The notes under the pieces were generated by a model. The model made no database searches and was not told the DNA's origin. It worked only from the letters and a program-made list of their open reading frames with translations. A program made the position numbers and the translations under genes. A DNA stretch of 64,000 nt from Metarhizium brunneum (taxonomy: Eukaryota > Ascomycota > Sordariomycetes > Hypocreales > Clavicipitaceae), in contig NC_089424.1 of NCBI RefSeq assembly GCF_013426205.1, positions 4,154,001-4,218,000 on the forward strand, in the 5' to 3' direction. Shown piece after piece: positions 10,569-26,560 of this stretch; the first letter of the stretch is position 1, and the number at the start of each line of letters is the position of its first letter.

Positions 10569-13500
10569 TAATATTTTTTTTTTTATAGTTTTATTTTTAA
10601 AACTTAAGTTTTATTTTATAAATAGCTTTATAACCCTTTTTTTTATTAATAAGTTTATTTTTTTTTTTATTTTTTAGGATATTTTATTAATATTATATCT
10701 GGTTATATTTTTAAGTTAAAATTAAATATAAAGAAAAATAATAATTATAAATATATTAATTTTATTAATATTATAAATTTATTTAATTACCTTATAAATA
10801 TACTTTATACTTATTATTTTAAAAATAATAAATTTTATTATATAATAAATAAAAAATTATAATATAATAAGTATATATAATATAATTACTTATATAATAG
10901 TATTTTAATAGCTTTTTTTTATAAGTATTATTATAGCTTTTATTTTATTTATATTCTTTTATTAATAATATTTCTTAGTAATATACTTATTAAAATAATA
11001 AAAAAAACTAAAGTTAAAAGAAAAAAAAGCAAGTAATAAGTTATTAAAACTTTATATATAATTAATTAACTTTTAATTTTAGCTTTTTATAATTATAAAT
11101 TAATTAACTTAAATATAAAAAATCTAAAATTATATTAAAAATAAAAGTTTAAAATTATTTTATTATAATATAATAAAATTAAATACTAAGAATAAAATTT
11201 TATTTATTTTAAATGTTTATAAGTATTAAGTAATAAATAATTTAAATATAATAAGTATTTTTAAAAAAAGTAATTAGTTTACTTTTAAGTTAAGTAAAAA
11301 ATTTTTAGATTTAAATTCTTTTATATTTTTTATACTTTTTAATAAAATTACCTTAATAAATACTAGTATTTTTTTAAGTATTTTATAGGTTTTTATATAT
11401 TTTTTTTATATTTATAATTTTTTTACTTAATAAAATATTAATATATTTTATTTTTTATTTTTATATTTAGAATTTATTTTATTTTATATTTTTTATTATT
11501 TAAAACTTTAATATTTTTTTTTATTAATATATTATTTAATATTTTCTTAAAAAGTAAAATATATATTATAAAATAATTTTTTATAATTTTTAATAATAAA
11601 AATTTATAATTATTTATTAATATTTATTTTTTAATAATAAATAATTTTAATTTTTTATAATTTAATTTATTATTTAATTATATTATTTTAATATTTTATT
11701 AAAGTAAATAAATTATATTTTTTTCTTAAAAATTAATTTTTTTAATTTTTTTTAATTATAATATTATATTAATTTTTTTTATATAAATTTTAATTTATAT
11801 TATATTTTTTTATATAATTTTTTTAGTTTATTTACTTATAATATTACTTATTTTATTTATAATTTTTTATATTATATTTAAAATACTTTAAAATTAAATT
11901 TATAATTAATATAAACTAATATTTATTTTATTAATTCTAATATTAAGTTATTATAAACTAATTATATTATAAATAATTATTTAACTTAATTATTTTATTA
12001 ATAATTAATATAATATTATAAATATTATTTAAGTATTTAATTTAATTTTTTTATTTATTTATTTATTTATAAATAATATATAATACTTAATTTATAATTT
12101 ATTTTAAATTATATTATAAATACTTATTAAAACTTAAAAGTAAATATATTTTTTTTATTTAATATAATTTTTTTTAATAATTTATAATTATTTATTATTA
12201 TTTATAAAAATATATATATAAGTTCTTTTATATTATTTACTTTTTTATATAATAAAAAGTATTTATATTTTATAAGTTTATTTATAATTATAAATATATT
12301 ATTATATTTTATATTAATTATTAGTTTTTTTAATATTAATAGCTTTATAATATAATTAAAAATTATTAATTTTTATAATTATATTAATATTAATAATAAT
12401 TATAATTTTTTATATAACTTATATTATAAAGCTTTATTATTTTTATATTATATATATTTATTAATAATTTTTTTAATTATTTTCTTAATTCTTAAAAAAT
12501 TATATTATTATTATATTTTATTTAATATTTTATAAATTTTTTAATATTTATAAACTAAGTATTTATATATTTTTTTAATATATTTTTCTTATAATTCTAA
12601 TAATATTTAAAATTTTTTTTTATACTTTAATATTTCTTTTAAGTAATATATATATTTTATTAATATATTTTTAATATATTATATATTATTTATTATTTAT
12701 TAATATATTTTATTATATATTAGGTTTTTTTTTTATATTTTTAATATAATATTTAATTATTTTTATTAAAAATTATTATTTTTATTAATTTTAAAAAGTT
12801 ATTTTATTATTATAAATATTTTTATATTATAATTATTTTTTTAATTTAAAGTATTTATTTATTTATTTTTAGATTTTTTTTAAGTAATTATTTTATAATT
12901 AAATTCTAAAAAATATTTAATTTATTAAATTTATTTTTTATTTAATTATTATATTATTATAAAATAAAAAATATTTTTATAATTAATATATATTTTAATT
13001 TTATATTTATTTTTTATAAAATAATATTTAAATTTCTTAAAAATATTAATAATTATTAAGAATTTTTTATTATAAATAAAATAATTAAATTTTATTTTAT
13101 AAAGTTTTTTTAAATAAAATATAATAAAACATAATTTTTTATTATTATTTTATTATTTTATTTATATTTTAAAAGTAAAGTTTAATAAATTAATTTTTAG
13201 TTTTATTTTTTTTTAAGTTAAAAATTCTTAAAATAAGTTTAAATATAATAAGTTTTTTAATTTTATTAAAAATATATTATATTTTATTATTTTAGTTTTA
13301 TTATTTATTTTTTTTAATAAATTTATTTAAAAGTATTATAATTTTATTATAATTTTTAATAAATTTTTTATAATAATTTATAAAGCTTTTAAAATTTTAT
13401 ATATTTTTAATATTTTTTAATATTAATTAGTTTTTTATTATTTTAATTTTTATTTTTTTTATTTATATTTTATTTAATTATATTATATATTTTAAAAAGT

Positions 13501-14065
13501 TTATTTTTTAAGTATAAAATTTACTTTTTATTAGTTTTATTAATAATTTTATATTTTATAATATTTATAATATTTTATATATATATTTTTTATAGTTTTT
13601 TAAGGTTTTTAAGAAAATTAATATATTATTTAAATATATTATTATAAAATTATTTAAATATTTTTATAATATATTATTAATTATTTATTAAAATATTATT
13701 AATATATTAATAAATTTAAATAATATTATTAAGTATTTAAATAATTTAAATTTTATTTTAAAAATTATTTTTTATTTATAATTTTTTTTTATTTAAATTA
13801 AATTATATATTTTTTTTAAGTTTAAAAGAATAAATTAATTTATATTATATAATTAATTTTATAATTTAAAAATAAATAATAATAATATTTAATTTTTTAT
13901 AATAATTATATTTAATTATTAATAATTTATTATTAATTATAATTTTTTATTTTTCTTAAAAATAAATATAATTAAATATTTAATTTTTAATATAAATACT
14001 TTAATATAACTTTTTATTAATATTTTATTAATATATTTTTATAATATTTTAAGTTTTTTTATATT

Positions 14066-14505
14066 TGTAACGGCTTAGGTTCCTAAGGGATAAACTAGTC
14101 GTAATTTATATTAGCAGAGCTACTAGGGCAATTAATCTAAGTAGTTAGGTGTTATATTAGTAATAGGTTATAAACCGTAATTAAGTGATTAGAGTTAAAG
14201 AGTTATAAGTAAAGCTTATTTAATATAATAATTAGTATTAAAAGCTAAGGAGTTAAAGTTTATTTATAAAGTAATATTAGGGGTTTTTATATATTATAAT
14301 AAATTACTTCTCTTATTATAATATTTCCTTTTAGATTATTATTATAATTATAATCCTACTTATATAGATTATGGTTCCTTCTATAATTTAAATATAATGG
14401 TTACTTTAACCTTTAATCTATTATTTGCCCTGCTTATACCGCCTTATAGCTTATATAGCTAGCTTAACCTATAGCTTGCTTCTTATATATAACTAGGTTA
14501 TAATA
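14066..14505 (+). repeat. Inner element left LTR, 440 bp
   Basis: Starts TGTAACGGCTTAGGTTCC and ends GGTTATAATA. Direct repeat of 21489-21928. Confidence 0.88.
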
Positions 14506-17500
14506 TAATATCCCCTCTCTTATAGTCTTATTTTTAAGACCTAAGTCTTATTTTATAAATAGCTTTATAGCCTTTTCTTTTATTAATAAGTTCCCTCCTT
14601 TTTTTATTCTTTAGGATATTTTATTAATATTATATCTGGTTATATTTTTAAGCTAAAATTAAATATAAAAAAAAATAATAATTATAAATATATTAATCTT
14701 ATTAATATTATAGATTTATTTAGCTATCTTATAAATATACCTTATACTTATTATTTTAAAAATAATAAATCCTATTATATAATAAATAAGAAATCGTAAT
14801 ATAATAAGTATATATAATATAGTTACTTATATAATAATATTTTAGTAGCTTTTTCTTATAGGTATTATTATAGCCCTTATTTTATTTATATTCTTTTATT
14901 AATAATATTTCTTAGTAATATACTTATTAAAATAATAAAAGAAACTAAAGTTAAAGGAGGAAAAGGTAAGTAATAAGCTATTAAAGCTTTATATATAACT
15001 AGTTAACCTTTAGTTTTAGCTTTTTATAGCTATAAATTAATTAGCTTAAATATAAAAGATCTAAAATTATATTAAGAATAAGAGTTTAGAATTATTTTAT
15101 TATAATATAATAAAGTTAAATACTAAGAATAGGATTTTACTTACTTTAAATACTTATAAGTATTAAGTAGTAAATAATTTAGGTATAATAGGTATTCCTA
15201 AAGAGAGTAATTAGTTTACTTTTAGGTTAAGTAAGGAGTTCTTAGATCTAGGTCCTCTTATACCTCTTATACTTTTTAGTAAAATTACCTTAATAGGTAC
15301 TAATACTTTCTTAAGTACTTTATAGGTTTTTATATATTTTTTTTATATTTATAATCTTTTTACTTAATAAGGTATTAATATATTTTATTTTTTATTCTTA
15401 TATTTAAAATTTATTTTACTTTATATTCTTTATTATTTAAGACTTTAATATCTTTTTTTATTAGTATATTATTTAGTACTTTCTTAAGAAGTGAAATATA
15501 TATTATAAGATAATTTCTTATAGTTTTTAATAATAAAAGTTTATAATTATTTATTAATATTTATTTTTTAATAATAAATAATCCTAATTTTTTATAGTTT
15601 AATTTATTACTTAATTATATTATTTTAATATTTTATTAGAGTAAATAAACTATATTTCCCTCCTTAAAGATTAGTTTTTTTAATTTTTTATAATTATAAT
15701 ATTATGCCATTTTATTTTATATAAATTCTAATTTATATTATATTTTTTTATATAATCTTTTTAGTTTATTTGCTTATAATATTACTTATTTTACTTATAG
15801 TTTTTTATATTATATTTAAAATACTTTAAGATTAAATCTATAATTAATATAAGCTAGTATTTACTTTATTAATTCTAATATTAAGCTATTATAAGCTAAT
15901 TATATTATAAGTAATTATTTAACCTAATTATCTTATTAATAATTAATATAATATTATAAATACTATTTAAGCGTCTGGTTTAATCTTTTTATTTATTTAT
16001 TTATTTATAGGTAATATATAATACTTAACTTATAATTTATTCTAAGTTATATTATAAGTACTTATTAAAACTTAGAGGTAAATATACTTCTTTTATTTAA
16101 TATAATTTCTTTTAATAGCTTATAATTACTTATTATTATTTATAAGAATATATATATAAGTTCTTTTATATTACTTACTTTTTTATATAATAAAAAGTAT
16201 TTATATTTTATAAGTTTATTTATAATTATAAATATATTATTATATTTTATATTAATTATTAGTTCTTTTAATATTAATAGCTTTATAATATAATTAAAAG
16301 CTATTAATTCTTATAGTTATATTAATACTAATAATAGTTATAGTTTTTTATATAGCTTATATTATAAAGCCTTATTTTTTTTATATTATATATATTTATT
16401 AATAACCTTTTTAATTATTTTCTTAATTCCTAAGAAATTATATTATTATTATATTTTATTTAGTATTTTATGGATTCCTTAATATTTATAAACTAAATAT
16501 TTATATATTTCTTTAATATATTCTTTTTATAATTTTAGTAGTATTTAGATTTTCTCTTTATATATTAGTACTCCTCTTAGGTAGTATATATATCTTATTA
16601 ATATATCCTTAATATATTATATATTATTTATTATTTATTAGTATATTTTATTATATATTAGGTTTTTTTTTTATACTTTTAATATAATATTTAGTTATCT
16701 TTACTAAAAATTATTATTTTTATTAATCTTAAGGAGTTATCCTATTATTATAAGTACTCTTATATTATAATTACTTTTTTAACTTAAAGCGTTTACTTAT
16801 TTATTCTTAGATTCTTTTTAATAAATAATTTTATAATTAAATTCTAAAAAATATTTAGCCTATTAAATTTATTATTTATTTAATTATTATATTATTATAA
16901 AATAAAAGATATTCTTATAATTAATATATACGTTAACTTTATATTTATTTCTTATAAAATAATATTTAAATTCCTTAAAAGTATTAATAATTATTAAGAA
17001 TTCTTTATTATAAATAAGATAATTAAGTTTTACTTTATAAAGTTTTTTTAAGTAAAATATAATAAAGTATAATTTCTTATTATTATTTTTTTATTTAACT
17101 TATACTCTTAAAGTAAAGTTTAAAAAATTAGTTTTTAGTTTTATTTCTTTTTTTAAGTTAAAGGTTCTTAAAATAGGTTTAAATATAATAAGTTTTTTAA
17201 TCTTATTAAAGGTATATTATACTTTATTATTTTAATTTTATTACTTATTTTTCTTAGTAAGTTTATTTAAGGGTATTATAGTTTTATTATAGCTTTTAAT
17301 AAACCTTTTATAATAGTTTATAAAGCCCTTAAAGCTTTATATATCCTTAATATTCTTTAATATTAATTAGTTTTTTATTACCTTTACTTTAGATTTTTTT
17401 ATTTATATTTTATTTAGTTATATTATATATTCTAAAAAGTCTACTTCTTATATATAAAATTTACTTTTTATTAGTTTTATTAGTAACTTTATGTTTTATA

Positions 17501-20500
17501 GTGCTTATAATACCTTATATATATATTCTTTATGGTTTTTTAGGGTTTTTAAGAAGATTAATATATTATTTAAATATATTATTATAAAATTATTTAAATA
17601 TTTTTATAGTATATTATTAATTATTTATTAAAATATTATTAATATATTAATAAGCTTAAATAATATTACTAAGTATTTAAATAATTTAAACTTTATTTTA
17701 AAGGTTATCTTTTATTTATAGCTTTTCTTTATTTAAATTAAATTATATACTCCCTTTAGGTTTAAAGTAATAAACTAATTTATTTTATATAATTAGTTTT
17801 ATAATTCTAATATAAGTAATAATAATATTTAATCTTTTATAGTAATTATATTTAATTATTAATAGTTTATTATTAACTATAGTTTTTTATTCTTTTTTAG
17901 AATAAATATAACTAGGTATTTAGCTTTTAATATAAATACTTTAATATAGCCTTTTATTAGTATTTTATTAATATATTCTTATAGTGTTTTAAGTTCTTTT
18001 ACATTTAAGTTATAAATCTTATAAAATATTATTAATTTTTTATTTATTAAGTTAATTTAATAATCTTATTAATTATATTCTAGTAATCTGGTTTTTAATT
18101 CTTTTATAAATAATTTTTTATATTTTTAGTATTTCTTAGGGATATTCTTAAGTTTTTTTTCTTTTATTATTAGGCTTTTATTATCTTTATTATTCTTATT
18201 TTTTTTTTTTTTTTAAGTTTTTTATTTATATTTATAAGGTTTTTCCTTAAGGTAATAATAACCTTTTAAATCTTAGCTTTTATCTTCTTATTACTTATTA
18301 TTATTTATATTTTAATTTATAATATTATTAAGGTTATTATAATAGATCTAATTATTTTAACTACTTTTTTATTACTTATTTATTATTATTAGTTCTTAAA
18401 TAACTTACTTAAAAGTTCTTTTTTTTTAGAACTTTATTTATAAGCTAAGTTATAATAAAATTTTTTTTTTTTTTTAAATTTTATTAATTTTATTAGCTTA
18501 AAGTCTTATTTTACTTTAATTAGCTTATTCTTTAATTAATTAGTAGGTTACTCTCTTATAATTATAAGTATCTTAATACTAGGTTATATTTTAATATATT
18601 TATAATATTAAGTTAAATTACTTTTAAATAACCTTAAACTTATACTTTAAGATAATTAGTCTTTTAATTAATAATTTTATTATTATAAGTAAAAAGTTTT
18701 CTTTTAATATTAATTAACTTATATAATACCTTTTTATGTTTTTATAATAATTAATAATAATTTATAACTTTAAGTAAAATATAATTACCTATTATACTAT
18801 TATTTATAAGTATATAAATATAATATTTTATAACTTTAGTGTTTAATACTATTTTATTACTTTATTTATTCTAGATTATATTAAGAGTTATTAATATCTT
18901 TTTTTTTATATTAGCTTATAGCCTTTTTATAAATAATATACCTTATTTTTTAAGTTTTTTAAAATAAATTCTTTTATGATTTATTATTTTATTTCTTAGT
19001 ATTATTTTATAAGTTTAATTTTATTTTATAAGTACTTAAAGTAAAACCTATTATTAAATATTTAATATAAGTAATTATAAATTTAGTTTTTTATTTTTTT
19101 ATACTTTTTATATATTAAGTTATTATAATTTATTATATATTTCTTATTATATTTAGGGTTAAACTTCTATTTATTATACTACTTATTTAGATTTTATTTA
19201 TTATAATATATTAATTTTATAGTTCCCTTAGGGTCTTTTTATTTAAGTATGTTTAATACCTGCTATATCTGTTTATATATTACTAGTATTTTATATTATT
19301 ACTTATATTATTTCTTAGCCTTATTTATTATATATTTTAAATAATTTAATAGTAGGTATACTATATAATCCTTTATTTTATATTAAGGTAACTTAAGTAA
19401 TAATTCTTTTTTATATATTAAGATTTTTTTCTTATATATATATTAATATTATTACTTATTTTTTATATATATATATAATTAATATATATTTAATTTATAT
19501 ATATTTATAAGGTTTATATAAGCTTAATATTTAATAAGTATATTTAAATTAGGTTCTAAGATTATTATTTAATTATTATTAATTATTTTTATTCTTTATT
19601 TTAGGAGTTCTTATTTAAAGTATAATACCTTAATTAAATATCCTTTTATTTTAATTAGAAATATATTTAATTATGCCTTAATTTAAAAATATACCTAATA
19701 TATTATAAATATATATAATACTTATATTAAATGTGTATACTTTATATATCTTAGTAAAAGTCTAAGATTATTTTCTTTTTCTTCTTTTAAAAACTATAAT
19801 ATTTAATTTTTTATTATTATAATAATATTTATTATTAGAATAAAAATTATAAAATATTTTCTTATTAGTATAAGAAAATATTATTATATAGCTTATTCTT
19901 ATATAATTATTAGCTTTATAAGTGTTTTTTCTTTATTTTATTTATTTTTAAATACTTTTAGAGTATTTAGGATTATATTATTATTATTAATACTTATTTC
20001 CTTTACTTTATCTTTTAGTTTATTAAAGGTAGTAAGAATTTATATATCTTATTTCTTTTTATATTATTATTCCCTTTAAATTTTCCTTACTTTTACTTAT
20101 TATTATACTTAATTAAGAATTTTTTAGTATAAGTTTTTATTTAAATATTTTAGTGATTTTAGTTTATAAAGTTTCTTTTATCTTATTATTATAAGTATTC
20201 TTTTTTTTATTAATTATTTATTTAGGTTTTTTTATATTAATTATTTAGCTACTTATAGCTTATTTCTTATAAAGTTTATAATTTTTTTTTTTAGTTTTTT
20301 TAGTTTTTTTAAAGATTATCCTCTTTTTTATTTATTACTTATATAAATATAATAGTTATTATTATAATAGAAAGTCTAGTTAAGGTTCTTATATTTTACC
20401 TTTAATTTAGTAACTTTAATTTTTTATTAGTTAGTAAAATTAAGTTATTTTTTACCTTCTTTTAGTATTAGCTTTTATTTTTTCTTAGGTTTCTTATATT

Positions 20501-21488
20501 TATTAATAAAATATCCTGGTTTTTTATAATTATAATATTTTTTTTCTTTTTTATTATCTTTTTTAATAATATTAAGCTTTATTTATTTAGGGTTAAAAGT
20601 ATAATTATAAGTAATAAGTTTATTATACTTCTTATATTAATTAGCTTAATAACTCTTTTTTTTAGTAAGGCTTTAGGTTTCTTTATTTTATTTCTTTTAT
20701 ATATATTATTAATATTATTTATTATTAATTTATATTATTATAATAATATAATCTAATAAGTTATTTAGTTTATTCTTTTTATAAAGTTTATTTTTAACTT
20801 CTTTCTTAAGTCTTTTATAAAAGGCTAATATAAAAGGTTTATTTTCTTAGTTAAGCTAAAATATAAGTTATTTAAAGTAAGTAATATAATTAGATATTAA
20901 TCCTTTCTACTTAAGCCTGTTAATATAATACTTAATAGCTTTAGCTTTATTAATTATTTTAAAGGCTTTTTTAATAGCTTTTTTAAACTTATTATAACTT
21001 TTAAAAATAGTATTAGTTTCTTCTTTATAGTTATTTTTTTCTTTATTAAGGTAATCCCTTATAATAAATTTAAACTATATAAGTACTACTCTTATTATAT
21101 ACCCTTTTATATATAATACCTTAATAAAAGATTCTTTTATTTTAATTAAGAATTATTAATAATAAGCTTTAAGTTAAGTAAGAAATCCTTAAAGTATACC
21201 TAAAGATCTATTATATAATCTTAATATTTTAGGTTTAAGGATTTCTCTTAAGTCCTTTTTAATTATAATAATAATTATAGCTTATTCTTATTATTCTTTT
21301 TTTATTTATTAGACTTATTCCTAAAAGCATATAATTTTAATAAGTATTTTATAAGTAAAAATAATTATTAGTCCCTCTTAGATTTTATTTAATCTAGATA
21401 TAATAATAATCTTATATAATATTATATTAATAGTTATTAGGTATTACTTAGAGTAACATAATAATAATCTAAATAAGAGCTTTTAATA

Positions 21489-21928
21489 TATAATAACTTA
21501 GGTTCTTAAGGGATAAACTAGTTATAATTTATATTAGTAAAGCTACTAAGGCAATTAATCTAAGTAATTAGGTGTTATATTAATAATAAGTTATAAATTA
21601 TAACTAAGTAATTAAAGTTAAAAAGTTATAAGTAAAGCTTATTTAATATAATAATTAGTATTAAAAGCTAAGAAGCTAAAGTCTATTTATAAAGTAATAT
21701 TAAGGGTTCTTATATATTATAATAAATTACTTCTCTTATTATAATATTTCCCTTTAGATTATTATTATAATTATAATCCTGCTTATATAGATTATAATTC
21801 CTTTTATAATTTAAATATAATAGTTACTCTGACCTTTAATCTATTATTTATCCTGCCTATACTGCCTTATGGCTTATATAGCTGGCCTAACCTACAGCCT
21901 GCTTCCTGTATACGACTAGGTCGTAATA
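21489..21928 (+). repeat. Inner element right LTR, 440 bp
   Basis: Starts TATAATAACTTAGGTTC and ends GACTAGGTCGTAATA. The last 120 bp are the least mutated LTR sequence in the nest. Followed by the target duplication ATATT. Confidence 0.88.
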
Positions 21929-24900
21929 ATATTTAAATTATAAATTTTATAAAATATTATTAACTTTTTATTTATTAATTTAATTTAATAATTTTATTAA
22001 TTATATTTTAATAATTTAATTTTTAATTTTTTTATAAATAATTTTTTATATTTTTAATATTTTTTAAAAATATTTTTAAGTTTTTTTTTTTTTATTATTA
22101 AGCTTTTATTATTTTTATTATTTTTATTTTTTTTTTTTTTTAAGTTTTTTATTTATATTTATAAAGTTTTTTCTTAAAATAATAATAATTTTTTAGATTT
22201 TAGTTTTTATTTTCTTATTATTTATTATTATTTATATTTTAATTTATAATATTATTAAAATTATTATAATAAATTTAATTATTTTTTTTTATATATATTA
22301 TTTTTATATTATTTATTTATTATTATTAATTTTTAAATAACTTATTTAAAAATTCCTTTTTTTTAAAATTTTATTTATAAGCTAAATTATAATAAAATTT
22401 TTTTTTTTTTAAATTTTATTAATTTTATTAACTTAAAGTTTTATTTTATTTTATTTAACTTATTTTTTAATTAATTAATAAATTATTTTTTTATAATTAT
22501 AAATATTTTAATATTAAATTATATTTTAATATATTTATAATATTAAGTTAAATTACTTTTAAATAATTTTAAATTTATACTTTAAAATAATTAATTTCTT
22601 AATTAATAATTTTATTATTATAAGTAAAAAGTTTTTTTTTAATATTAATTAACTTATATAATATTTTTTTATATTTTTATAATAATTAATAATAATTAAT
22701 AACTTTAAGTAAAATATAATTACTTATTATATTATTATTTATAAGTATATAAATATAATATTTTATAACTTTAATATTTAATATTATTTTATTATTTTAT
22801 TTATTTTAAATTATATTAAAAGTTATTAATATTTTTTTTTTATATTAATTTATAGTTTTTTTATAAATAATATACTTTATTTTTTAAGTTTTTTAAAATA
22901 AATTTTTTTATAATTTATTATTTTATTTTTTAATATTATTTTATAAATTTAATTTTATTTTATAAATACTTAAAATAAAATTTATTATTAAATATTTAAT
23001 ATAAGTAATTATAAATTTAATTTTTTATTTTTTTATATTTTTTATATTTTAAATTATTATAATTTATTATATATTTTTTTTTATATTTAAAGTTAAACTT
23101 TTATTTATTATATTATTTATTTAGATTTTATTTATTATAATATATTAATTTTATAATTCTTTTAAAGTTTTTTTATTTAAATATATTTAATACTTATTAT
23201 ATTTATTTATATATTATTAATATTTTATATTATTATTTATATTATTTTTTAGCTTTATTTATTATATATTTTAAGTAATTTAATAATAAATATATTATAT
23301 AATTTTTTATTTTATATTAAAATAATTTAAATAATAGCTTTTTTTTATATATTAGAATTTTTTTCTTATATATATATTAATATTATTATTTATTTTTTAT
23401 ATATATATATAATTAATATATATTTAATTTATATATATTTATAAAATTTATATATATTTAATATTTAATAAATATATTTAAATTAAGTTTTAAAATTATT
23501 ATTTAATTATTATTAATTATTTTTATTTTTTATTTTAAAAGTTTTTATTTAAAATATAATACTTTAATTAAATATCTTTTTATTTTAATTAAAAATATAT
23601 TTAATTATATTTTAATTTAAAAGTATATTTAATATATTATAAATATATATAATATTTATATTAAATATATATATTTTATATATTTTAATAAAAGTTTAAA
23701 ATTATTTTTTTTTTTTAAAAAATTATAATATTTAATTTTTTATTATTATAATAATATTTATTATTAAAATAAAAATTATAAAATATTTTCTTATTAATAT
23801 AAGAAAATATTATTATATAATTTATTTTTATATAATTATTAGCTTTATAAATATTTTTTTTTATTTTATTTATTTTTAAATACTTTTAAAGTATTTAAAA
23901 TTATATTATTATTATTAATATTTATTTTTCTTATTTTATTTTTTAGTTTATTAAAAGTAATAAAAATTTATATATTTTATTTTTTTTTATATTATTATTT
24001 TTTTTAAATCTTTTTTATTTTTACTTATTATTATATTTAATTAAGAATTTTTTAATATAAGTTTTTATTTAAATATTTTAATAATTTTAATTTATAAAGT
24101 TTTTTTTATTTTATTATTATAAATATTTCTTTTTTATTAATTATTTATTTAGGTTTTTTTATATTAATTATTTAATTATTTATAATTTATTTTTTATAAA
24201 GTTTATAATTTTTTTTTTAATTTTTTTAGTTTTTTTAAAAATCTTTTTTTTTTATTTATTATTTATATAAATATAATAATTATTATTATAATAAAAGGTT
24301 TAAGTAAGATTTTTATATTTTACTTTTAATTTAATAACTTTAATTTTTTATTAATTAATAAAATTAAATTATTTTTTATTTTTTTTTAATATTAGCTTTT
24401 ATTTTTTTTTAGTTTTTTTATATTTATTAATAAAATATTTTAGTTTTTTATAATTATAATATTTTTTTTTTATTATTTTTTTTAATAATATTAAGCTTTA
24501 TTTATTTAAAGTTAAAAGTATAATTATAAGTAATAAATTTATTATACTTTTTATATTAATTAACTTAATAACTTTTTTTTTAATAAAATTTTAGGTTTTT
24601 TTACTTTATTTTTTTTATATATATTATTAATATTATTTATTATTAATTTATATTATTATAATAATATAATTTAATAAGTTATTTAATTTATCTTTTTTAT
24701 AAAGTTTATTTTTAACTTTTTTTTTAAGTTTTTTATAAAAAGTTAATATAAAAAGTTTATTTTTTTAATTAAGCTAAAATATAAATTATTTAAAGTAAAT
24801 AATATAATTAAATATTAATTCCTTTTATTTAAGCTTATTAATATAATACTTAATAGCTTTAATTTTATTAATTATTTTAAAAGCTTTTTTAATAGTTTTT

Positions 24901-25405
24901 TTAAATTTATTATAATTTTTAAAAATAATATTAGTTTTTTTTTTATAATTATTTTTTTTTTATTAAGATAATTTTTTATAATAAATTTAAATTATATAAA
25001 TATTATTTTTATTATATATTTTTTTATATATAATATTTTAATAAAAAATTTTTTTATTTTAATTAAAAATTATTAATAATAAGCTTTAAATTAAATAAAA
25101 AATTCTTAAAATATATTTAAAAATTTATTATATAATTTTAATACTTTAAGTTTAAAAATTTTTTTTAAGTTTTTTTTAATTATAATAATAATTATAGCTT
25201 ATTTTTATTATTTTTTTTTTATTTATTAAATTTATTCTTAAAAGTATATAATTTTAATAAGTATTTTATAAGTAAAAATAATTATTAGTTTTTCTTAGGT
25301 TTTATTTAATATAAATATAATAATAATTTTATATAATATTATATTAATAATTATTAGGTATTATTTAAAGTAATATAATAATAATTTAAATAAAAGCTTT
25401 TAATA

Positions 25406-25845
25406 TATAATAGCTAAAATTCCTAAAAAATAAATTAATTATAATTTATATTAATAAAACTATTAAAATAATTAATTTAAGTAATTAAATATTATATTAA
25501 TAATAAGTTATAAATTATAACTAAATAATTAAAGTTAAAAAGTTATAAGTAAAGCTTATTTAATATAATAATTAATATTAAAAGCTAAAAAGTTAAGATT
25601 TATTTATAAAATAAAATTAAGGGTTTTTATATATTATAATAAATTACTTTTTTTATTATAATATTTCCCTTTAAATTATTATTATAATTATAATTCTACT
25701 TATATAAATTATAGTTCCTCTTATAATTTAAATATAATAGTTATCTTAACTATTAATTTATTATTTGCCTTACTTATACTGCCTTATAGCTTATATAGCC
25801 GGCCTAACCTATAGCTTGCTTCCTGTATACAACTAGGTTGTAATA
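25406..25845 (+). repeat. Outer element right LTR, 440 bp
   Basis: Starts TATAATAGCTAAAATTCC and ends AACTAGGTTGTAATA, followed by the target duplication AGTCT at 25846-25850. Confidence 0.85.
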
Positions 25846-26560
25846 AGTCTCTTTTATGCTTATTATATTTTAAAAAAGAAGATAGCCCCTAAGCTTATAC
25901 TACTATAAAAGCATGAAATTACTCTTTACTAGTAGCTTTAAAAACCTTTGGTAAGTTTCTTATTAAATTTCTTATTAATTATTATAGAAATTATAGCTAA
26001 CTTTAACCTTAAAGGCTTTAATAACCTATATTTTTAAATTTATAATTTAATAACTATCTTAAATTACTAGTAAAAGTAAGTAATAAATAAAAAAAACACT
26101 TAATACTAATTTATATACTAAAATAACTACTAATAGTTAAGTTAAATATCTAAAAGGCCTTTTATACTAAGTATTTAAAGAGACTATATATAAGCTAAGC
26201 TTAATATAGCTGTAAAAAATTAATATTATAAGTAATAATTACTATTATTATTATAATATTTAAATTATAATATAACTAATAAGTAAAAAGAATTAATTAA
26301 AAGATAAAGCTTTCTTTAAATTAAGAAATTTATTCTTATAATATTATTATTATTATTATAGCTAATAAATATAACTAAATAGGTAATTAAAGCGCTTAAA
26401 TAACTAAAATAACTAAAAAATCTAGCCTAAAAGTATATATATTAAATAAAAACACTAAAAATTACGTTTTTAAGTAATTTAAAGCCTATTTAAGGCGGTA
26501 TTATTAAGAAATTTATATAATTATATAATTACTTTTATATTTAATTAAGAGTATTTATTT

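Larger units (their letters stand above)
14061..21933. mobile_element. Inner LTR retrotransposon of the same family
   Basis: The element proper is 14066-21928 (7863 bp). Its LTRs are 14066-14505 and 21489-21928, 440 bp each. The 5-bp duplication ATATT lies at 14061-14065 and 21929-21933. The inner copy contains, uninterrupted near 18005, the same sequence that flanks the insertion in the outer copy (ACATT followed by TAAGTTATAA). This proves that the outer copy was split here. Many C and G survive (for example TCCCCTCTCTT at 14511 and the 3' LTR end), whereas the outer copy has T and A at the same places. It is therefore younger. No intact gag or pol frame remains. Confidence 0.88.
10124..25850. 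mobile_element. Outer LTR retrotransposon, split by a second copy
   Basis: The element proper is 10129-25845. Its LTRs are 10129-10568 and 25406-25845, both exactly 440 bp, starting TGTAAC (or RIP-changed TATAAT) and ending GTAATA or TATAATA, where CA has become TA. The flanking 5-bp duplication is AGTCT (10124-10128 and 25846-25850). Its interior (10569-14065 plus 21934-25405) is interrupted by the inner element. It is almost pure A/T and encodes nothing readable. A purine-rich tract beside the left LTR, visible on the minus strand of the better-preserved inner copy, suggests the element was transcribed on the minus strand, but this is weak. Confidence 0.85.

Noticed and set aside
12040..12070. 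Tandem TTTA/TTAT runs as a CRISPR array or microsatellite of interest
   Set aside because: Simple low-complexity AT sequence from RIP; no spacer-repeat pattern.
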